DNA of 64,000 bases from Amoebidium appalachense (taxonomy: Eukaryota > Ichthyosporea), in assembly GCA_963693365.1 (NCBI GenBank), contig CAVNZM010000002.1, forward strand, positions 6,944,001 to 7,008,000, in the 5' to 3' direction. Made by a program: the position numbers and the translations under genes. The notes under the pieces were generated by a model. That model was not told where the DNA came from, did not search any database, and saw only the letters and a list, made by a program, of their open reading frames with translations. The number at the start of each line of letters is the position of its first letter. Position 1 is the first letter of the stretch. Shown here piece by piece: positions 42,402 to 64,000 of this stretch.

Positions 42402-42767
42402 ATGTGCGTGCCCAACCTTTTATATCGATGTCTTCTAACAAGACCTTTTGCAGCATTCCGCGGTGTTGTGCGTAATTCAAACACCATGCATGGCTTTAAA
42501 TTTCGTGCACAGCACGAGTACACAGATGGGGAGATAGGGACACCAGCGCCACCAGCCATTCCTTCGCTCACCAAGGCAGCACAGGCATGCTTGGAAGCCA
42601 CAGAAGGCTGCCGCGTCACAAGGTGGGTAGCTCAGAGTTCCGGGGAGACTTCAGCAAAGCCATTCACTATCGAAAATCTCTGTGCAGCCCTGGCCAGCCC
42701 TCGTGTTGGCTTTTCCTCCTCGCAGGCTGATGCCGGGGCCCCATCCTACCCAAGCTTGAAAGTCTAA
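42402..42767 (+). CDS. Hypothetical ORF, 121 codons
   Basis: An uninterrupted ATG-to-TAA frame of mixed composition with no simple-repeat content, e.g. EYTDGEIGTPAPPAIPSLTK and AKPFTIENLCAALASPR. Such an open frame is unusual in this window outside true exons. It could be a small gene, an exon of an unrecognised gene, or chance; the opposite strand is also open for part of it. No homology recognised. Confidence 0.28.
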   Translation: MCVPNLLYRCLLTRPFAAFRGVVRNSNTMHGFKFRAQHEYTDGEIGTPAPPAIPSLTKAAQACLEATEGCRVTRWVAQSSGETSAKPFTIENLCAALASPRVGFSSSQADAGAPSYPSLKV

Positions 42768-43947
42768 CAAAAAGAGAGGGCTATTTTGGTGCCTCTGCTT
42801 GTTTGGGAGTGAAGAAGGAGTTTCTTGAGTGCACGTGGTATTTAGCTACGTGTAATTCTAGCTACAAGCACGTGACGCAGTTGGAGATATGTTACTACGT
42901 GCACCATATGCACCCCTTCTAAGTTATAATAGTTTACTAACGGTTACATATTCACCAAAAAAGCTAAATTGAAAAATTTATGTAAACAAACAAGAGTGGC
43001 GAACGATTCGCATCAAATTCTGGTGAATAAAGAGGGGAGAAGCTTAAGTATGAATTATGCACGGCAGTCTTTCTTCGTGCTTCACAATAGCACGAAAGAT
43101 GTATAGGCCTGATCATGGCTTGCACGAACCGCTTCGAAGACATACACCCTTCGGAACAGGCATATGCATATGGGCTGCAAGTGTACTGCATATTCACATG
43201 CATGCACACAAGGAGGAGAACCTCGAGAATTGATTTCAATAATTCTTTGGCAGCATTTACTCGCAATCAATGTTCAGTAACCCTCATACTGACTGTAGGG
43301 TTAGTCTCCAAGGCTATGTACCCACTGGCTTACGTAAGTGACTGGGCACTACTACGGCAACTTGATACCTTGTGTCGCCTGCGGCAACATACAAGGTAAG
43401 TCACTCAAAGGTGACTTTTCCGTGCCCAGCACTGTCTGACCCGGCAGATTACGATACGTGACGTCACATTTAAATTCTACCTACCAAATATGGTAAAATG
43501 CAGTTAGGCAAGCCAATGGAATCTGCTCTAAAAAACTTTAGCGATTGGCTGAGTTGAACCTGATAATGAGCGAAGCAAACTTTTCAACAATACGCGGTAA
43601 CCAGACGGTGGTTATGATCTTTTTTTTTATTTTTTTTTGTGGCCACTTAGACAAAGCGTATTCGGCGGCGAAAGGGCCTAAACGTAGATGTTGCTTAGTT
43701 ATTAGGTGGGAAACGCAATTGGCAGCTTAAACCTGTTTATCACTTGTTACACACCCGCTAAAAGTTGGCTGGGGTTTTTCTTTTTTCTGGACTAAACTGG
43801 TGACAGGCAGCAAAGAGCTTGCTACTCGGTCGAACATTGTTTTTTCTTGTTGTTGCTCATTAAATCCAATTCTTGAATCTCCAGCGTGCGTTTTATTATA
43901 CTATTAACTAATCGGTGCTCAATACACTTCCGGTTAGAACCGACAAT

Positions 43948-53199
<9,252 letters not shown>

Positions 53200-53986
53200 A
53201 AACATTCCGTTAAATTTTATATTTTAAATGACAATGCTCATTGTACGTATAGTTTGCCATAATCGGTTATGGCTTGGTTATAAGCACTTTATTGTTCTGT
53301 GGAAGTTGTGTGATGTGGATGTATGTTGGCTTGTGCATCCAGGCGTCGTGTTTGGTTGTTTCACTTCATTTTGTGCTTTTTATCTGTTGTTGCAATGATG
53401 TTATATATGATCTGTGAACATGGGTGGTATGTTAAGTAATGGCGCTATGAATGCTACAACACATGGGGTGATTGCAAGATTAGATCATGTTGACCATTTA
53501 TGGAAATAGCAAGCGTGCAGCTGCAATCTTTCACAACAAACGCGAGCCACATCCAACAAGAGAAAGAGCAACACATCAAGAATTACCACTTTTTCCATAC
53601 ATGATGCTAAGACATTGTAGCACATATGCTGAGCACATATGGGGACACACACCGATCATTACCATGCATAATTGATGTTTTTTCATTCCACCCGTTCTAT
53701 GCACGTAGTATACACACTGTCTGACTGTGGATCATGTAAATGGTGTTTTGGTGCGGTGGGCAATTAATGGGGTGCAGTGCACTCCATTTTATAACTTTTA
53801 AATTTAAACGAACATCGACTTATGTTTTATACGTGTTTGTGTGCGACTTTTGAGTTAGAGGAACAATGTCAGACTCTCCGGAACAAAGCACGATTGTGAA
53901 ATACACAATATGCATATTTGTCGCTGCGCACGCACACACGTGCATGGATCCATATGAAAATCATGCATGATATATCTGTGCATGTT

Positions 53987-54150
53987 CATTCGTGGATAGG
54001 CATGTAGCCCATTTCATTCGTGGTTATGCATACAGCCTTTTTCATTCGTGGACATATGCACGCAGCTTTTTCATTCGCGATCGTGGACATATGCACGCAG
54101 CTTTTTCATTCGTGGATAGGCATACAGCCCATTTCATTCGTGCACAGGCA
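53987..54150. repeat. 28-30 bp imperfect tandem repeat
   Basis: About six units of TTTTTCATTCGTGGACATAT / GCACGCAGC type, two of them nearly identical at 54039-54105. Lies in the spacer between CAB39 and GTF3C5. Confidence 0.78.
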
Positions 54151-54255
54151 CACGGGTGCCATCTTTAACACACGGTCGACCAGCCACCAAACACCAACAC
54201 CCATTCGTACCATATTCAAGTTAACACAAGTACACGGCCCATATGCATCACGTGC

Positions 54256-54376
54256 ATTTAAAAGAGGGCTTCTTTTAGGCCGACTTATTGGCCACTAACG
54301 GGTCATGCGCATTGCTCCAATCATATTGCACACATCCCTTCCGGGTCTGACCCGACCCGGATTCCTTTGAGCTCAA
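54256..54376. mobile_element. Palindromic MITE, copy 3
   Basis: CATTTAAAAGAGGGCTTCTT end, then CCAATCATATTGCACACATC and CCGGGTCTGACCCGACCCGG as in copy 2. The right end is less well preserved. Lies in the 3' flank of GTF3C5. Confidence 0.62.
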
Positions 54377-54493
54377 ACGTAGTTGGTACAATGACATGTT
54401 GCATTCCATATCCCCCCCCCCCCCCCCCCCCTCCCCCCCCCCCCCCCCCCCCCCCCCTTCTTCCTTCTTCCCAATTTCGTTCGTTCCACATGA

Positions 54494-64000
<9,507 letters not shown>

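Larger units (their letters stand above)
40923..43947. other. Spacer between the OTU gene and CAB39
   Basis: Mostly complex AT-balanced sequence. Exceptions are the homopolymer block at 41461-41614 and a short imperfect hairpin around CACCAGG at 41701-41735. One repeat-free open frame of 121 codons lies at 42402-42767. CAB39 regulatory sequence should lie in the last few hundred bases, but I see no clear element. Confidence 0.5.
53200..54493. other. Convergent spacer between CAB39 and GTF3C5
   Basis: AT-rich unique sequence with no persuasive frame. It contains an imperfect 28-30 bp tandem repeat of TTTCATTCGTGGA type at about 53987-54150, one MITE copy at 54256-54376, and C runs at 54412-54457. 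Both 3' ends must lie here; no canonical AATAAA is well placed for either gene. Confidence 0.5.

Overview
This 64 kb window is nuclear DNA from an intron-rich eukaryote. Six spliced genes can be reconstructed by chaining exons whose GT/AG borders and codon phases agree. Three have recognisable homologues: CAB39/MO25 (+, 43948-53199, complete), the TFIIIC subunit GTF3C5 (-, 54494-64000, start beyond the right edge), and a probable ATG13 HORMA-type autophagy protein (-, 353-3454, 3' end probably beyond the left edge). The proteins do not fix the organism. Short exons of 50-200 bp, introns mostly 0.2-2 kb long, an AT-AC U12-type intron and the protein set fit a unicellular holozoan or another intron-rich protist or alga. 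I cannot be more precise.

Layout: 0.35-3.5 kb ATG13-like gene (-). 3.5-9.2 kb no convincing gene. 9.2-17.5 kb coiled-coil gene with a Pro/Ala-rich tail (-). 17.5-24.8 kb mostly microsatellites, plus a TIR element nested in a (CT)n array. 24.8-33.8 kb gene with a Ser/Pro-rich C terminus (+), whose upstream exons are less sure. 35.5-40.9 kb gene combining an OTU protease domain, a CXC cysteine cluster, a SANT/Myb-like segment and a terminal Cys4 motif (+). 43.9-53.2 kb CAB39 (+). 54.5-64 kb GTF3C5 (-). CAB39 and GTF3C5 converge on a 1.3 kb spacer. The gene set is housekeeping signalling (MO25/LKB1/GCK kinases), RNA polymerase III transcription and autophagy; nothing suggests an operon or a shared pathway.

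The intronic DNA is unusual. It is saturated with (GT/CA)n and (CT/GA)n arrays, G or C homopolymers up to 48 bp, and compound runs such as Tn-Gn. Many introns begin directly in (GT)n or end directly in (CA)nG, so the microsatellites abut the splice sites. A dispersed SINE-like family with a poly-C 3' end occurs in about eleven places, all in introns (two of these rest on weaker gene models) and all in the sense orientation of the host gene. Other mobile DNA: a 486 bp TIR element inside a (CT)n array, a small palindromic MITE family near the right end, and foldback sequences at 27.7-28.6 and 35.0 kb. No rRNA, tRNA or CRISPR array was recognised.
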